A stretch of 64,000 nucleotides of DNA from Cyanosarcina radialis HA8281-LM2 (GCA_019359615.1 JAHHHA010000014.1:62001-126000), one strand, 5' to 3'; counted from the first letter of the stretch, positions 27,614 through 36,158 are shown. Notes: a model not told the origin generated them from the letters alone. Translations and numbers: made by a program.

Positions 27614-30600
27614 ATGAACTCAAACTACTCGTATAAAGTTGGTGGCAGTCTCGATTTTAATCATCCTACCTATGTGGTACGGCAAGCCGATCGAGAATTT
27701 TGTGAAGCTTTAAAACAGGGCGATTTTTGTTACGTTCTCAACTCCAGACAGACGGGTAAATCTTCTTTGAGAGTGCAGACAATGTACAAGTTGCAAGCAG
27801 AAGGAATTGCCTGCGCGGAAATCGATCTCACCGGAATTGGCAGCGATAAGGTAACTCCAGAACAGTGGTATGGAGGAATCATTCAAGATCTGACAAGCTC
27901 TTTCGATCTGAGCGTCGATCGCCGTCGATGGTGGCGCGATCGCGACGATCTCTCAGCAGTACATCGCTTTAGTCTGTTTATCGAGCAAGTGCTACTAGCA
28001 GAAGTAAAAGAGCCGATCGCGATCTTAATTGATGAAATCGATACGATGCTCAGATTCAGTTTTAAAGATGATTTTTTTGCCTTAATTAGAGCTTGCTACA
28101 ACCGCCGCGCCGACAAACCAGAATACAACCGTTTGACGTTTGCTTTATTGGGAGTTGCCACCCCTTCCGATTTAATTCAAGATAAGACTCGCACTCCATT
28201 CAATATTGGTAGAGCGATCGAATTAACGGGTTTTCAACTCGATGAAGTTACTCCCTTAGCTCCAGGTTTAGAGGCAATTGCTCGTCAGTCAACGGCAGTG
28301 TTGAGAGAGGTATTGAATTGGACGGGCGGACAACCTTTTCTGACGCAGAAGTTGTGCAAGTTAATTGTGACTAATTTGGCAGAGATTGAGGAAGGGAGAG
28401 AAGCCGAAGAAGTCGAGAAATTAGTGCGATCGCACCTCATTGAAAATTGGGCATCTCAAGACGAACCGGAGCATTTGAAGACAATAAGCGATCGCCTCCT
28501 CCGCAGTGGTGGGGAACGTACAGGCAGGCTGCTGGGCTTGTATCAGCAGATTTTGCCCTCACCCCCGGCCCCTCTCCCAACTCTGGGAGAGGGGAGTAAG
28601 AATTCTCTGTCAATTCTGGGAGAGGGGAGTAAGAATTCTCTGCCAATTGGGGAAGAGGAGAGTAAGACTCTTGTTCCCCTTCTCCCACGCTGGGAGAAGG
28701 GGTTAGGGGATGAGGGCATTCCCAGCGATAACAGTCCCGAACAAATTGAGTTGCGTCTGTCTGGATTAGTAGTGAAGCAACGGGTAAGATTGAGGGTTTA
28801 CAACCGAATTTACGCAGAAGTGTTCGATCGCCTTTGGGTAGCCAAAGCCTTAGCCGATTTGCGCCCCTATGCTGAAGCGATCGCCGCTTGGGAAACTTCC
28901 AACTGTCAAGATGAATCGCGGCTGTTGCGGGGACAATCGTTGCAAGATGCACTCTCGTGGGCGAGTGGGAAAAGTTTGAGCGATCGCGATTATCAGTTTT
29001 TAGCAGGTTCTCAAGAAGTCGAAAAGCGAGAAATGCAAGTGGCTTTGGAGACGGAAAAAAGGACGAGAGAACTGGAGAAATTAGAAGCCCAAATTAATCT
29101 AGAGGCGGAGAGAAAGGAAAAAGAGGCGCAACAGCAAGCCAATCAGATTTTGACTAAAGCCGCAAAGAAAGCCAACCAGCGGATTCGTATTGGTTCTATC
29201 ATCTTGGGAATTTCGTTAGTAGGGGCAACCCTGGCTGGAGTGTTCGCAGGTATTGCTTCGCACCAACTTAAAGAAGCGCGAGAAGGGACGCGACTGGAAC
29301 AGGCAGCGACCAACATATTGCAACAGTTTCACTCAACCCAACTTGAAGCTTTACTCCCAGCTATGCGGGCTAGTCGAGATTTGAAGAAACTGATTAAAGA
29401 CAAACGCTCTCTAGCAGAATATCCAGCCGTCAGTCCCTTATTTACGCTACAGAATATTCTGTTCAATATTCGCGAATACAATTCTTTAGAAGGTCATCAA
29501 GGCAGCGTTAAGAGCATTGCTTTTAGCCCGGATGGGCAAACCATCGCTTCTGGCAGCGATGACAAAACCATCAAATTGTGGAAGCGTGACGGGACTTTAA
29601 TTTCTACCTTCTCTGGGGATAGCTATTGGGTTACGAGCGTTGCCTTCAGCCCGGATGGGCAAACCATCGCTTCTGGCGGTGGGGACAAAACCATCAAATT
29701 GTGGAAGCGTGACGGGACTTTAATTTCTACCCTCTCTGGCCATACTGAGGCGGTTTATAGCGTCGCCTTCAGCCCGGATGGGCAAACCATCGCTTCTGGC
29801 GGTAGAGACAAAACCATCAAACTGTGGAAGCGGGATGGGACTTTAATTACTACCCTCTTTAGAGATACTTATGGGGTTAGGAGCATCGCCTTCAGCCCAG
29901 ATGGGCAAACCATCGCTTCTGGCAGTAGAGATGGCATCAAGCTGTGGAAACGGGACAGAACTCTAATTACTACTCTCTCTAGAGATGGTGGGGTTACGAG
30001 CGTCGCCTTCAGCCCGGACGGGCAAACCATCGCTTCTGGGGGTTATGACAAAACCATCAAATTGTGGAAGCAAGACGGGACCTTAATTTCTACCCTCTCT
30101 GGACATACTGATGGGGTTAGTAGCCTCGGCTTCAGCCCAGACGGGCAAACCATCGCTTCTGGCAGCGTTGACAAAACCATCAAATTGTGGAAGCAAGACG
30201 GGACCTTAATTACTACCCTCTCTGGGCATAGCAATTTGGTTACAAGCGTTGCCTTCAGCCCGGACGGGCAAACCATCGCTTCTGGGGGTTATGACAAAAC
30301 CATCAAATTGTGGAAGCGTGACGGAACTTTAATTACTACCCTCTCTGGACATACTGATGGGGTTAGTAGCCTCGCCTTCAGCCCGGACGGGCAAACGATT
30401 GCTTCTGGCGGTTGGGACAACACCATCAACCTGTGGAAGCTCGACGGGACTTTAATTACTACCCTGACTGGGCTTAGCGATTCGGTTAGTAGCGTCGCGT
30501 TCAGCCCGGATGGGCAAACTCTGACTTCCGTTGGTGGTTATGGAACTGTAATTCTATGGAATTTGAATCTCGACGATCTAAGGGCGCGGGGGTGCCTGTG

Positions 30601-30679
30601 GTTGAAAGATTACCTTGCCACTCATCCCCAAGAGCAAGAAATCCGAGAGATCTGTCGAGAAGTAGGAAGTTGGAAGTAG
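27614..30679 (+). CDS. AAA-like ATPase with nine WD40 repeats
   Basis: A 1021-residue STAND-like protein. The N-terminal AAA_35 ATPase has Walker A NSRQTGKSS (43-51) and Walker B IAILIDEIDTM (about 135-145). Residues about 314-372 are an insertion encoded by a G-rich palindromic repeat. A coiled coil (about 470-520) leads to a probable membrane helix (IGSIILGISLVGATLAGVFA, about 527-546). From residue about 622 come nine WD40 blades of 41 residues, each with SVAFSPDGQTIASG and DKTIKLWK cores, almost identical at DNA level. The last ends with YLATHPQEQEIREICREV, a common tail in cyanobacterial AAA-WD40 proteins. It probably senses a ligand with the propeller and switches the ATPase; the target is unknown. 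Confidence 0.85.
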   Translation: MNSNYSYKVGGSLDFNHPTYVVRQADREFCEALKQGDFCYVLNSRQTGKSSLRVQTMYKLQAEGIACAEIDLTGIGSDKVTPEQWYGGIIQDLTSSFDLSVDRRRWWRDRDDLSAVHRFSLFIEQVLLAEVKEPIAILIDEIDTMLRFSFKDDFFALIRACYNRRADKPEYNRLTFALLGVATPSDLIQDKTRTPFNIGRAIELTGFQLDEVTPLAPGLEAIARQSTAVLREVLNWTGGQPFLTQKLCKLIVTNLAEIEEGREAEEVEKLVRSHLIENWASQDEPEHLKTISDRLLRSGGERTGRLLGLYQQILPSPPAPLPTLGEGSKNSLSILGEGSKNSLPIGEEESKTLVPLLPRWEKGLGDEGIPSDNSPEQIELRLSGLVVKQRVRLRVYNRIYAEVFDRLWVAKALADLRPYAEAIAAWETSNCQDESRLLRGQSLQDALSWASGKSLSDRDYQFLAGSQEVEKREMQVALETEKRTRELEKLEAQINLEAERKEKEAQQQANQILTKAAKKANQRIRIGSIILGISLVGATLAGVFAGIASHQLKEAREGTRLEQAATNILQQFHSTQLEALLPAMRASRDLKKLIKDKRSLAEYPAVSPLFTLQNILFNIREYNSLEGHQGSVKSIAFSPDGQTIASGSDDKTIKLWKRDGTLISTFSGDSYWVTSVAFSPDGQTIASGGGDKTIKLWKRDGTLISTLSGHTEAVYSVAFSPDGQTIASGGRDKTIKLWKRDGTLITTLFRDTYGVRSIAFSPDGQTIASGSRDGIKLWKRDRTLITTLSRDGGVTSVAFSPDGQTIASGGYDKTIKLWKQDGTLISTLSGHTDGVSSLGFSPDGQTIASGSVDKTIKLWKQDGTLITTLSGHSNLVTSVAFSPDGQTIASGGYDKTIKLWKRDGTLITTLSGHTDGVSSLAFSPDGQTIASGGWDNTINLWKLDGTLITTLTGLSDSVSSVAFSPDGQTLTSVGGYGTVILWNLNLDDLRARGCLWLKDYLATHPQEQEIREICREVGSWK
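28555..28730. repeat. G-rich palindromic repeat inserted in frame
   Basis: Contains CTCCCA...TGGGAGAG palindromes and two direct copies of GGGAGAGGGGAGTAAGAATT (at about 28587 and 28617). Related sequence occurs in non-coding DNA at 1040-1105 and 54001-54098. Here it encodes about 58 residues rich in Pro, Leu, Gly and Glu in the AAA-WD40 protein without breaking the frame. Confidence 0.75.
29502..30560 (+). repeat. Nine near-identical 123-nt WD40-coding repeats
   Basis: The units repeat about every 123 bases; the stretch AGCCCGGATGGGCAAACC, or a one- or two-base variant, appears in each. Variation is concentrated in the blade-top codons between the conserved cores (for example around GHTEAVYS versus GDSYWVTS). 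Confidence 0.85.
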
Positions 30680-30752
30680 GGGAGGAGCGATCGCCCTTGG
30701 TGGTTACGGAAACAGCAATCGCCTGAACGTTGGTAGAGGAGGAGCGATCGCC
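30680..30752. repeat. Duplicated GGAGCGATCGCCCT blocks
   Basis: The word GGAGCGATCGCCCT, partly followed by TTGGTGGTTACG, occurs at 30684-30709 and 30739-30753, and again at 31270-31296. Each contains a HIP1 octamer. No terminator was recognised after the AAA-WD40 gene. Confidence 0.55.
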
Positions 30753-30959
30753 CTATTCGCCAGAATCTCCTTTATGAATCGCAGTTGGGCGGGGAGTTTC
30801 AATTATTACCTCCGTACCATCAGCCAATACCCGAATCAACTTTCCCTTAAATCCTCTGTATCTACCAGGTTTAGCACGACTAAAATCATACTCTTCTAAC
30901 ATTTCCTCGGCATCAGAATTAGGTAATTCAGTTTTGTGATTTATAGGATATTCGTTCAT
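30753..30959 (-). CDS. Probable antitoxin of a BrnT-type module
   Basis: A 68-residue protein, MNEYPINHKTELPN then EEMLEEYDFSRAKPGRYRGF and LADGTEVIIETPRPT. I start it at ATG 30959, inside the toxin gene (32-bp overlap), which is the usual toxin-first overlap in brnTA. It does not show the typical BrnA ribbon-helix-helix C-terminus, but the DFSRAKPGRY segment resembles small antitoxin-like proteins common in cyanobacteria. An upstream frame extension to 31052 would lie entirely inside the toxin gene and is unlikely. Confidence 0.65.
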   Translation of the reverse strand: MNEYPINHKTELPNSDAEEMLEEYDFSRAKPGRYRGFKGKLIRVLADGTEVIIETPRPTAIHKGDSGE

Positions 30960-31212
30960 TTTTAGTCGCTCTCCTACTACTGATAATCCGAATTGTACCT
31001 GCCCTTTCAGTATAAATGACGACCAGTAAGCTCCCGTTGCTAGATTCACCAATTAGCTTAAATTTATCTTCTCGATCGCCATGAGCTTCATCGTAATCTT
31101 CCAGATAAAGAGAATCGTAAAATACAGTCGCTGCTTCTTCAAAGGAGACACCATGTTTTCTCAAATTGCTTTCAGCTTTTCGATCGTCCCATTCAAAACG
31201 TAACTCATCCAT
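30928..31212 (-). CDS. brnT: BrnT family toxin
   Basis: RelE-fold ribonuclease toxin of type II toxin-antitoxin systems; Brucella BrnT cleaves RNA and is neutralised by BrnA. The 94-residue protein has the family signature FEWDDRKAESNLRKHGVSFEEAATVF (RFEWDDRKA... at 5-30 in parts), DPLYLEDYD-like DSLYLEDYD, and the C-terminal RIISSRRATKNERISY (74-89). It lies directly before the antitoxin on the same strand. The module is flanked by repeats, which fits an accessory island. Confidence 0.85.
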   Translation of the reverse strand: MDELRFEWDDRKAESNLRKHGVSFEEAATVFYDSLYLEDYDEAHGDREDKFKLIGESSNGSLLVVIYTERAGTIRIISSRRATKNERISYKSQN

Positions 31213-31326
31213 TAGCTTTTGTGGCGAAACTCGATCTCAGAGGCGATCGCTCATCTTAATTTTAGAGAGAGGAGCGATCGCCCTTTGTTGTTACGACAAG
31301 GGCGATCTAATAAAGCTAGAACCACG

Positions 31327-31971
31327 TCAGGAAATGAGGGCTGGTTCGACGGCTTCCAATTCCCCGCGATCGAGATGCCAACAGCGATCGGCGATCGCAG
31401 CTAGTTCGCTAGCATCGTGAGAAACTACAAATAGCGTCCAATGAGTCTTGAGCCTAGCTAATAAATTGACTAATTGGCGGCGCATCGACCAATCTAATCC
31501 GGCTGTCGGTTCGTCCAATAGCAATAAATGCGGTTGGCGAATTAGCTGAACTGCCAAAGCCAAACGTCTTTGCTGTCCGCCACTGAGAGACTGGGGCGAA
31601 GTATCGAGCGAGAGATGGTCTAGTCCTACTTCTTTCAATGCTTCCTGGACTCGACTCGCACCCAATTCGGGATGTCCCAATCGGAGTTCTTCTAAAATCG
31701 TTCCCCCACAAAAATGACGCTCTGGGAACTGAAATACTAATCCTGCCAACTGTTGCAAATGCTCTGAAGTCAATTCTTGGTCGCGCCAGAGGATCTCGCC
31801 AGCAGTTGATTCAACTAACCCAGATAGAATTTCTAATAGGGTACTTTTGCCAGAACCACTCGGCCCGATGACTAAACCTAATTGCTGCGGTGCTAGCTCT
31901 AAATTAATAGATTTCAGAATAGCAGTAGGAGCAGCAGGAGGGTGATAGGTTAATTTTTTCAGGTAAAGCAT
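31327..31971 (-). CDS. ABC transporter ATP-binding protein, ECF/CbiO-like
   Basis: ATPase subunit of an importer, probably cobalt/nickel or vitamin type. Walker A GPSGSGKST (36-44), Q-loop VFQFPERHFCGG (79-90, with the FPE pattern typical of EcfA/CbiO), signature SLSGGQQ (128-134), Walker B LLLLDEPTAGLDW (149-161) and H-loop VVSHD. Length 214. No permease or substrate-binding gene adjoins it. A plastid relative (ABCI11/NAP14) is linked to metal homeostasis, as I recall. ATG 31971 agrees with the start of the first strand. Confidence 0.85.
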   Translation of the reverse strand: MLYLKKLTYHPPAAPTAILKSINLELAPQQLGLVIGPSGSGKSTLLEILSGLVESTAGEILWRDQELTSEHLQQLAGLVFQFPERHFCGGTILEELRLGHPELGASRVQEALKEVGLDHLSLDTSPQSLSGGQQRRLALAVQLIRQPHLLLLDEPTAGLDWSMRRQLVNLLARLKTHWTLFVVSHDASELAAIADRCWHLDRGELEAVEPALIS

Positions 31972-32300
31972 TAATTAAGAATACAGGAGTTCAGGAGTTC
32001 AGAAGTATGCGCCGAGCGCAGGCTGCGCCAACAGAAGTTCAAAATAGTCTTTGCCTTTCAGAAGACAGATAATAGAAGAGATGGTAACGCTTTAATAATT
32101 GGTAATAAATAAATGTCGATCGTTAATTAATGATTAACGATCGACTATAAAGCTATTAATAATTATAAACTAGAATTCTGCGATCGACTAGATATCGACA
32201 GAATTGAGGTAACAATTCCTGTATTTTTCTGGCCAGATTTTGGAACTTTCGATCGCCAATTGCGTCTGAGTAGGTAGTGGTGGCAATTGCTGGAGGAGAA
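31972..32300. other. Divergent intergenic region with repeats
   Basis: Holds the tandem repeat AGGAGTTCAGGAGTTCAGAAG (31985-32007 region) followed by a GCGCCGAGCGCAGGCTGCGCC-type unit (about 32009-32029); the same combination appears at 46524-46566. An inverted repeat GATCGTTAATTAATGATTAACGATC lies at about 32117-32143 in parts (arms GATCGTTAAT / ATTAACGATC) and could be an operator or hairpin in the leader of one of the divergent genes. Confidence 0.5.
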
Positions 32301-33293
32301 ATGACGATCGAGCGGATGACTTCTAGCATTACTCAAAGAATTGGTTTTCACCTGACAGCGATCGCGGCTGTAGTTACCGTAGGCTTGTGGATCTGGCCGA
32401 CTTTAGCCGGAGATGTTTTTCGCACCAGGAATGCCAGACCGATAGGCGATCGCACTCAAGCAGCTTTTGAATCTGTCTTTAAGGAAGGCAACTATCCAGC
32501 GGCCGCCAATTATTTACGCGCAGCCGAGTCTTTAGAAGAGAACGAACCTCTGGCTTATGCCATGTTGGCATCATTTTCTTATCTCAATTCGGATTGGAAG
32601 GGTTTAAAATCTTACGCTACCAAAACCATGGCAGCGGCGAAAGAACTAAGTAAAGACGATCCGCTGCGGAGCAAACTTTATACTGGAGTCGGGCATTTTT
32701 TAGATGGCGTTTACATCTTTCAGCAAGAAGGATCGATCGCTGCCATTCCCAAACTGCAACAAGTTTTTCAATACTTAGATGAAGCCGAACAAATTGCTCC
32801 TGACGATCCAGAACTAAACTTGCTCAAAGGATATATGGATTTAATGTTGGCGGTGAATCTACCTTTTTCCGATCCAAATCAAGCGATCGATCGATTAGAA
32901 AATTATGCCGCCCCTAACTATCTGGCCGATCGAGGTATTGCTTTGGGCTACCGCGATTTAAAGCAGCACGACAAAGCTTTAACTTATGTCAATCGCGCCC
33001 TAAAGGAAGCGCCCAACCATCCAGAACTATACTATTTAAAAGCCCAGATCGAAGTCGGATTGGGAAAACAACGAAAGGACTCATCTTTGCTGTCAGAGGC
33101 CCAGCAAAATTTTCAATTAGCATTGAATAAATCCGATCGACTACCCAAAGGATTAGTCGCGCAAATTTTTTACGAACAATGTCAGAATAAAAATAGGTTA
33201 GAAAAAGAGAACCTAGATTGTCGATCGCTCCAAAACTCCATTAAAAAAGAGCCTGGTATGTGGGGTGCAGAAAAGTTGCCTAGCTTGGAGTAG
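32301..33293 (+). CDS. TPR-repeat protein, membrane anchored
   Basis: Protein of 330 residues. One N-terminal hydrophobic segment (HLTAIAAVVTVGLWIWPTLAG) acts as anchor or uncleaved signal, so the rest is probably periplasmic or thylakoid-lumenal. The body has tetratricopeptide helices, for example AAFESVFKEGNYPAAANYLRAAE, KALTYVNRALKEAPNHPELYYLK and FQLALNKSDRLPKGLVAQIFY. It resembles a conserved cyanobacterial family typified, as I recall, by Synechocystis Sll0314. ATG 32301 is preceded by GGAGGAGAA, a strong ribosome site; a GTG at 32277 is less likely. Function unknown. Confidence 0.75.
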   Translation: MTIERMTSSITQRIGFHLTAIAAVVTVGLWIWPTLAGDVFRTRNARPIGDRTQAAFESVFKEGNYPAAANYLRAAESLEENEPLAYAMLASFSYLNSDWKGLKSYATKTMAAAKELSKDDPLRSKLYTGVGHFLDGVYIFQQEGSIAAIPKLQQVFQYLDEAEQIAPDDPELNLLKGYMDLMLAVNLPFSDPNQAIDRLENYAAPNYLADRGIALGYRDLKQHDKALTYVNRALKEAPNHPELYYLKAQIEVGLGKQRKDSSLLSEAQQNFQLALNKSDRLPKGLVAQIFYEQCQNKNRLEKENLDCRSLQNSIKKEPGMWGAEKLPSLE

Positions 33294-33570
33294 ACGAGAT
33301 GGGGAGATGGGGAGATGGGGAGAAAAATAGATTGTAGGTTGTAGGTTGGGTTGAACGCAGTGAAACCCAACACCCCAGAAATGTTGGGTTTCTGGGGTTA
33401 TTGGTGAGGCAGGGCGGGTTTGATTTAACATTAATGGTTGGTAAACAAGAGGACTGGCAAAACCAGCCCCTACGCAAACCGCCCCTACTTCTGAACTCCT
33501 GAAATCCTTTAACTCAACACTCAACACTTAACACTACACACTTTCAAAACTCCTGAACTTCTCAAAAACC
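33294..33570. repeat. Block of different short repeats
   Basis: In order: three GGGGAGAT units (33299-33322); a GTAGGTTGGGTT...GAAACCCAAC palindromic repeat (33341-33371); a perfect 10-bp stem ACCCCAGAAA/TTTCTGGGGT (33372-33398) that may end the TPR-gene transcript; then ACTCCTGAAAT and AACTCAACACTCAACACTTA heptamer repeats (33490-33545). No gene. Confidence 0.65.
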
Positions 33571-34029
33571 ATGCAAGTACAATTTCGAGAATTTAATCCT
33601 TTCGATCTGTGGATTTGGATCGAGTTCGACAGCGTTCCTTCCCATGGAGAAAAACAATATATTGAAGAAGTTTTTGATTCCTGGTTCTTTTTAGGGAAAT
33701 TGGGCGGGTTTAATGCTGAAAATTGCCAAGTGCAAGAAGTAGGACTCGATCTCGGCTACATGGACTACGATCTCGACGCAGCCGACAAAAGCCTGATGGC
33801 GTTGATGCACAACACGAGCGGATTCGAGTATGAAGGGAAATGGGGACGCTGTTGGTTCGACTTAGGAACCAGCGATGCGATCGCTCTCGATATCCTGATC
33901 AATGCTCTCATGCGCTTGAGCAAAGAATTCGTTCCGATCGAGCGCTTAATTATCGGCGGCGAAAACGAAGATTGGGCGCTCGATCCCAGCCGCCGTCAAG
34001 CCTCATTTTACGAAAACGAGCCAAATTAA
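33571..34029 (+). CDS. DUF3531 family protein
   Basis: A 152-residue soluble protein. MQVQFREFNPFDLWIWIEF, EVFDSWFFLGKLGGFNAEN and LDLGYMDYDLDAADKSL match the DUF3531 family, which is conserved in cyanobacteria and plastid-bearing plants and has no assigned biochemical function. Length is normal and the protein is acidic. It lies 97 bp upstream of the helicase gene, with a CCTTTGCG repeat between. Confidence 0.8.
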   Translation: MQVQFREFNPFDLWIWIEFDSVPSHGEKQYIEEVFDSWFFLGKLGGFNAENCQVQEVGLDLGYMDYDLDAADKSLMALMHNTSGFEYEGKWGRCWFDLGTSDAIALDILINALMRLSKEFVPIERLIIGGENEDWALDPSRRQASFYENEPN

Positions 34030-34072
34030 AATGAGTTCGGAATTCCGGAGTTAGTAAGATCGAGTAACAGCA

Positions 34073-34125
34073 AAAACTCTGCGTACCTTTGCGCTTCCCT
34101 TTGCGACCCTTTGCGTTACGCCCAA
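34073..34125. repeat. CCTTTGCG tandem repeats
   Basis: Four degenerate copies of CCTTTGCG(T) directly upstream of the helicase ATG. The same family, inverted, lies at 51033-51075 upstream of the PNPOx-like gene. Confidence 0.65.
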
Positions 34126-34126
34126 A

Positions 34127-35629
34127 ATGGCTCGTACACCCAGACTGAAATTCGATCGCGGCACGTTAATTTTACATCCCCCACCACGAGGCAAAGCGTG
34201 GCTAGACTTTGCTACTTGGGACGATAGGGTAGAAAGATTTCGCATACCCGCGATCGATTACCGCGCCCTTTTAGAGACGCTGACAGCCGAAGGAATCGAC
34301 TTTATCGACGATGCCAAAGAATTTGTCGAGTTAGAGTTAGCTTCCAGCGTACAAATCGCACCTTATCCCCACCAAAGCGAAGCCCTGTTAGCTTGGAAGC
34401 AAGCCGAACGCCGAGGAGTAGTAGTATTGCCAACCGGGGCAGGTAAAACTTATTTAGCCCAAATGGCGATGCAGGCTACACCCCGCAGCACGCTGATCTT
34501 AGTGCCGACTCTCGATTTAATGCACCAGTGGTATGCCAATCTAATTGCCGCCTTTCCCGATGCAGAAGTTGGTTTATTGGGAGGAGGGTCCCGCGATCGC
34601 ACGCCGATCTTAGTATCCACCTACGACAGCGCTGCCATCTATGCCGAATCTCTGGGAAATCAGTATGGATTGTTAATCTGCGATGAGTGTCACCACCTGC
34701 CCACAGATTTTTATCGGGTAATTGCCGAATACTCGATCGCTCCCTACAGGTTGGGGTTGACTGCTACCCCGGATCGATCGGACGGACGGCATAGCGATCT
34801 CAATAGTTCGATCGGGCCTGTAGTTTATCAAAAAACTCCAGAAGAACTAGCTGGCAAAGCTTTAGCCCAGCATCGAGTAGTAGAAATCAAAGTCAAATTA
34901 TCGGGACAAGAGCGCGATCGCTACCAGCAGTTAATCCAAGAGCGCAACACCTTTTTAAGACAAGCCAACATTTCTTTAGGAAGTATCGAAGGCTGGCAAA
35001 TGTTCGTCAAAGCCAGTGCGCGATCGCCAATCGGACGCAGAGCCATGCTAGCCCACCGGGAAGCCAGGGAAATTGCTTTAATGACCGATGGTAAATTGCG
35101 AATTCTCACCGATTTGCTAGCCCAGCATTATCCCGCCTCTATCCTAATTTTCACCGCCGACAACGCCACCGTTTATCGGATTTCCCAAGAGTTATTGATT
35201 CCTGCGATTACCCATCAAACCCCAGTCAAAGAACGCCACGATATCCTGACGCGGTTTCGCAGCGGGGAGTATAAGACCCTAGCGGCCTCTCAGGTATTAA
35301 ACGAGGGTGTAGACGTACCAGATGCTAAAGTGGCGATCGTCCTCTCTGGCAGTGGTTCGGAACGAGAATACATTCAGCGATTGGGGCGAGTTTTGCGTCA
35401 GAGCAAAGAGCAAAACAAACTGGCGATCCTTTACGAAGTAGTCACAGAAGATACTAGCGAAGAACGCACTTCTCGCAGGCGGCGGGGATTAGATAAGCAA
35501 AATGCAACTACAGTAGAGACAAAAGAGCGACAACTAGAAATTGTTAAACCAACTCCCATTTATGGGACTAATACCAATAGAAGTCAGAGGGCAGCAGAGT
35601 CACCCGACCCCTGGCAGGACGGAGATTAA
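34127..35629 (+). CDS. XPB-like DEAD/DEAH-box helicase
   Basis: Superfamily 2 DNA helicase of 500 residues. Q-like region APYPHQSEALLAW (78-90), Walker A VVVLPTGAGKT (98-108), LILVPTLDLMHQW (Ia), GLLICDECHHLPTDF (DECH box), GLTATPDR (III), and in domain 2 LAASQVLNEGVDVPDA (V) and YIQRLGRVLRQS (VI). The N-terminal about 70 residues correspond to the damage-recognition-like region of XPB homologues. It is probably active in DNA repair or transcription-coupled processes. In many bacteria and archaea XPB pairs with a DUF790/Bax1 nuclease; none is next to it here. Confidence 0.85.
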   Translation: MARTPRLKFDRGTLILHPPPRGKAWLDFATWDDRVERFRIPAIDYRALLETLTAEGIDFIDDAKEFVELELASSVQIAPYPHQSEALLAWKQAERRGVVVLPTGAGKTYLAQMAMQATPRSTLILVPTLDLMHQWYANLIAAFPDAEVGLLGGGSRDRTPILVSTYDSAAIYAESLGNQYGLLICDECHHLPTDFYRVIAEYSIAPYRLGLTATPDRSDGRHSDLNSSIGPVVYQKTPEELAGKALAQHRVVEIKVKLSGQERDRYQQLIQERNTFLRQANISLGSIEGWQMFVKASARSPIGRRAMLAHREAREIALMTDGKLRILTDLLAQHYPASILIFTADNATVYRISQELLIPAITHQTPVKERHDILTRFRSGEYKTLAASQVLNEGVDVPDAKVAIVLSGSGSEREYIQRLGRVLRQSKEQNKLAILYEVVTEDTSEERTSRRRRGLDKQNATTVETKERQLEIVKPTPIYGTNTNRSQRAAESPDPWQDGD

Positions 35630-36158
35630 TCGATCGCAATCATATTAAAAAACAAGGCAATAGATACCGTAGGAGAGGATTTTGCCAGGTATATTATCCG
35701 GCAACCGATCGACGAGCGATCGAACCCATCACGGGTGAATAATATTGTTAATGTTGGGTTTCCTAGCGTCAACCCAACCTACCAAATGGCGATCGCACTG
35801 ATGAAAACCAGACGTACAAGCAGGACAATTTTGTTGAAGCCACGCCATAATCCGGTTTAGAGCATCAGTCAAAGGTGACATATCGCCCCATAGATAGCTT
35901 GACGACGACTTGAGTATAGATCGGGTTTGCTATTGCTAGGTTTATAGAGTGAAGAAAGCAGCGTAAAGGTAGGGTGCGTTAGACGGCGATAAACTTTGCT
36001 ATGACTTAAATTTGTCAATCCGTGGTAACGCACCAGTTTAACCTTGACACGCCACGATATTTAGATAGATAGCCGTAGGTTGGGTTGTAGGCGCAGCCTT
36101 CCCGCAGGGTACGGAGTGAAACCCAACAGCCCAATCCTACATTCTCTCGCCCTCTCTC
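35630..36158. other. Repeat-rich intergenic stretch
   Basis: Besides the remnant ORF at 35729-35881, it has GTTGGGTT...AACCCAAC palindromes at 35754-35779 and 36072-36133 (the latter enclosing a GGCGCAGCCTTCCCGCAGG unit) and an inverted pair GGTGCGTTA (35972-35980) / TAACGCACC (36025-36033). These are typical cyanobacterial dispersed repeats. No other gene seen. Confidence 0.6.
35729..35881 (-). pseudogene. Remnant of a SMI1/KNR4-like protein fused to a repeat
   Basis: A 50-codon frame, MSPLTDALNRIMAWLQQNCP, then ACTSGFHQCDRH, then VGWVDARKPNINN. The first 28 residues look like the N-terminus I remember from cyanobacterial SMI1/KNR4 (SUKH) proteins (ALNRI..WL..N.P..AS.FQPG). From about residue 33 the codons come from the GTTGGGTT palindromic repeat, so the gene appears to have been cut by repeat insertion or deletion. 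Confidence 0.4.

Noticed and set aside
28437-28952. Long reverse-strand open frame (171 codons) inside the AAA-WD40 gene
   Set aside because: It overlaps the real gene, and its middle is only the palindromic repeat read backwards; no family resemblance.
29502-30560. Regular 123-nt repeats as a possible CRISPR or satellite array
   Set aside because: They encode WD40 blades in one continuous frame.
36030-36056. Possible third copy end (TTAACCTTGACACGCC)
   Set aside because: Only about 11 bases match the terminal repeat, with an inserted C; no hairpins or second end nearby.
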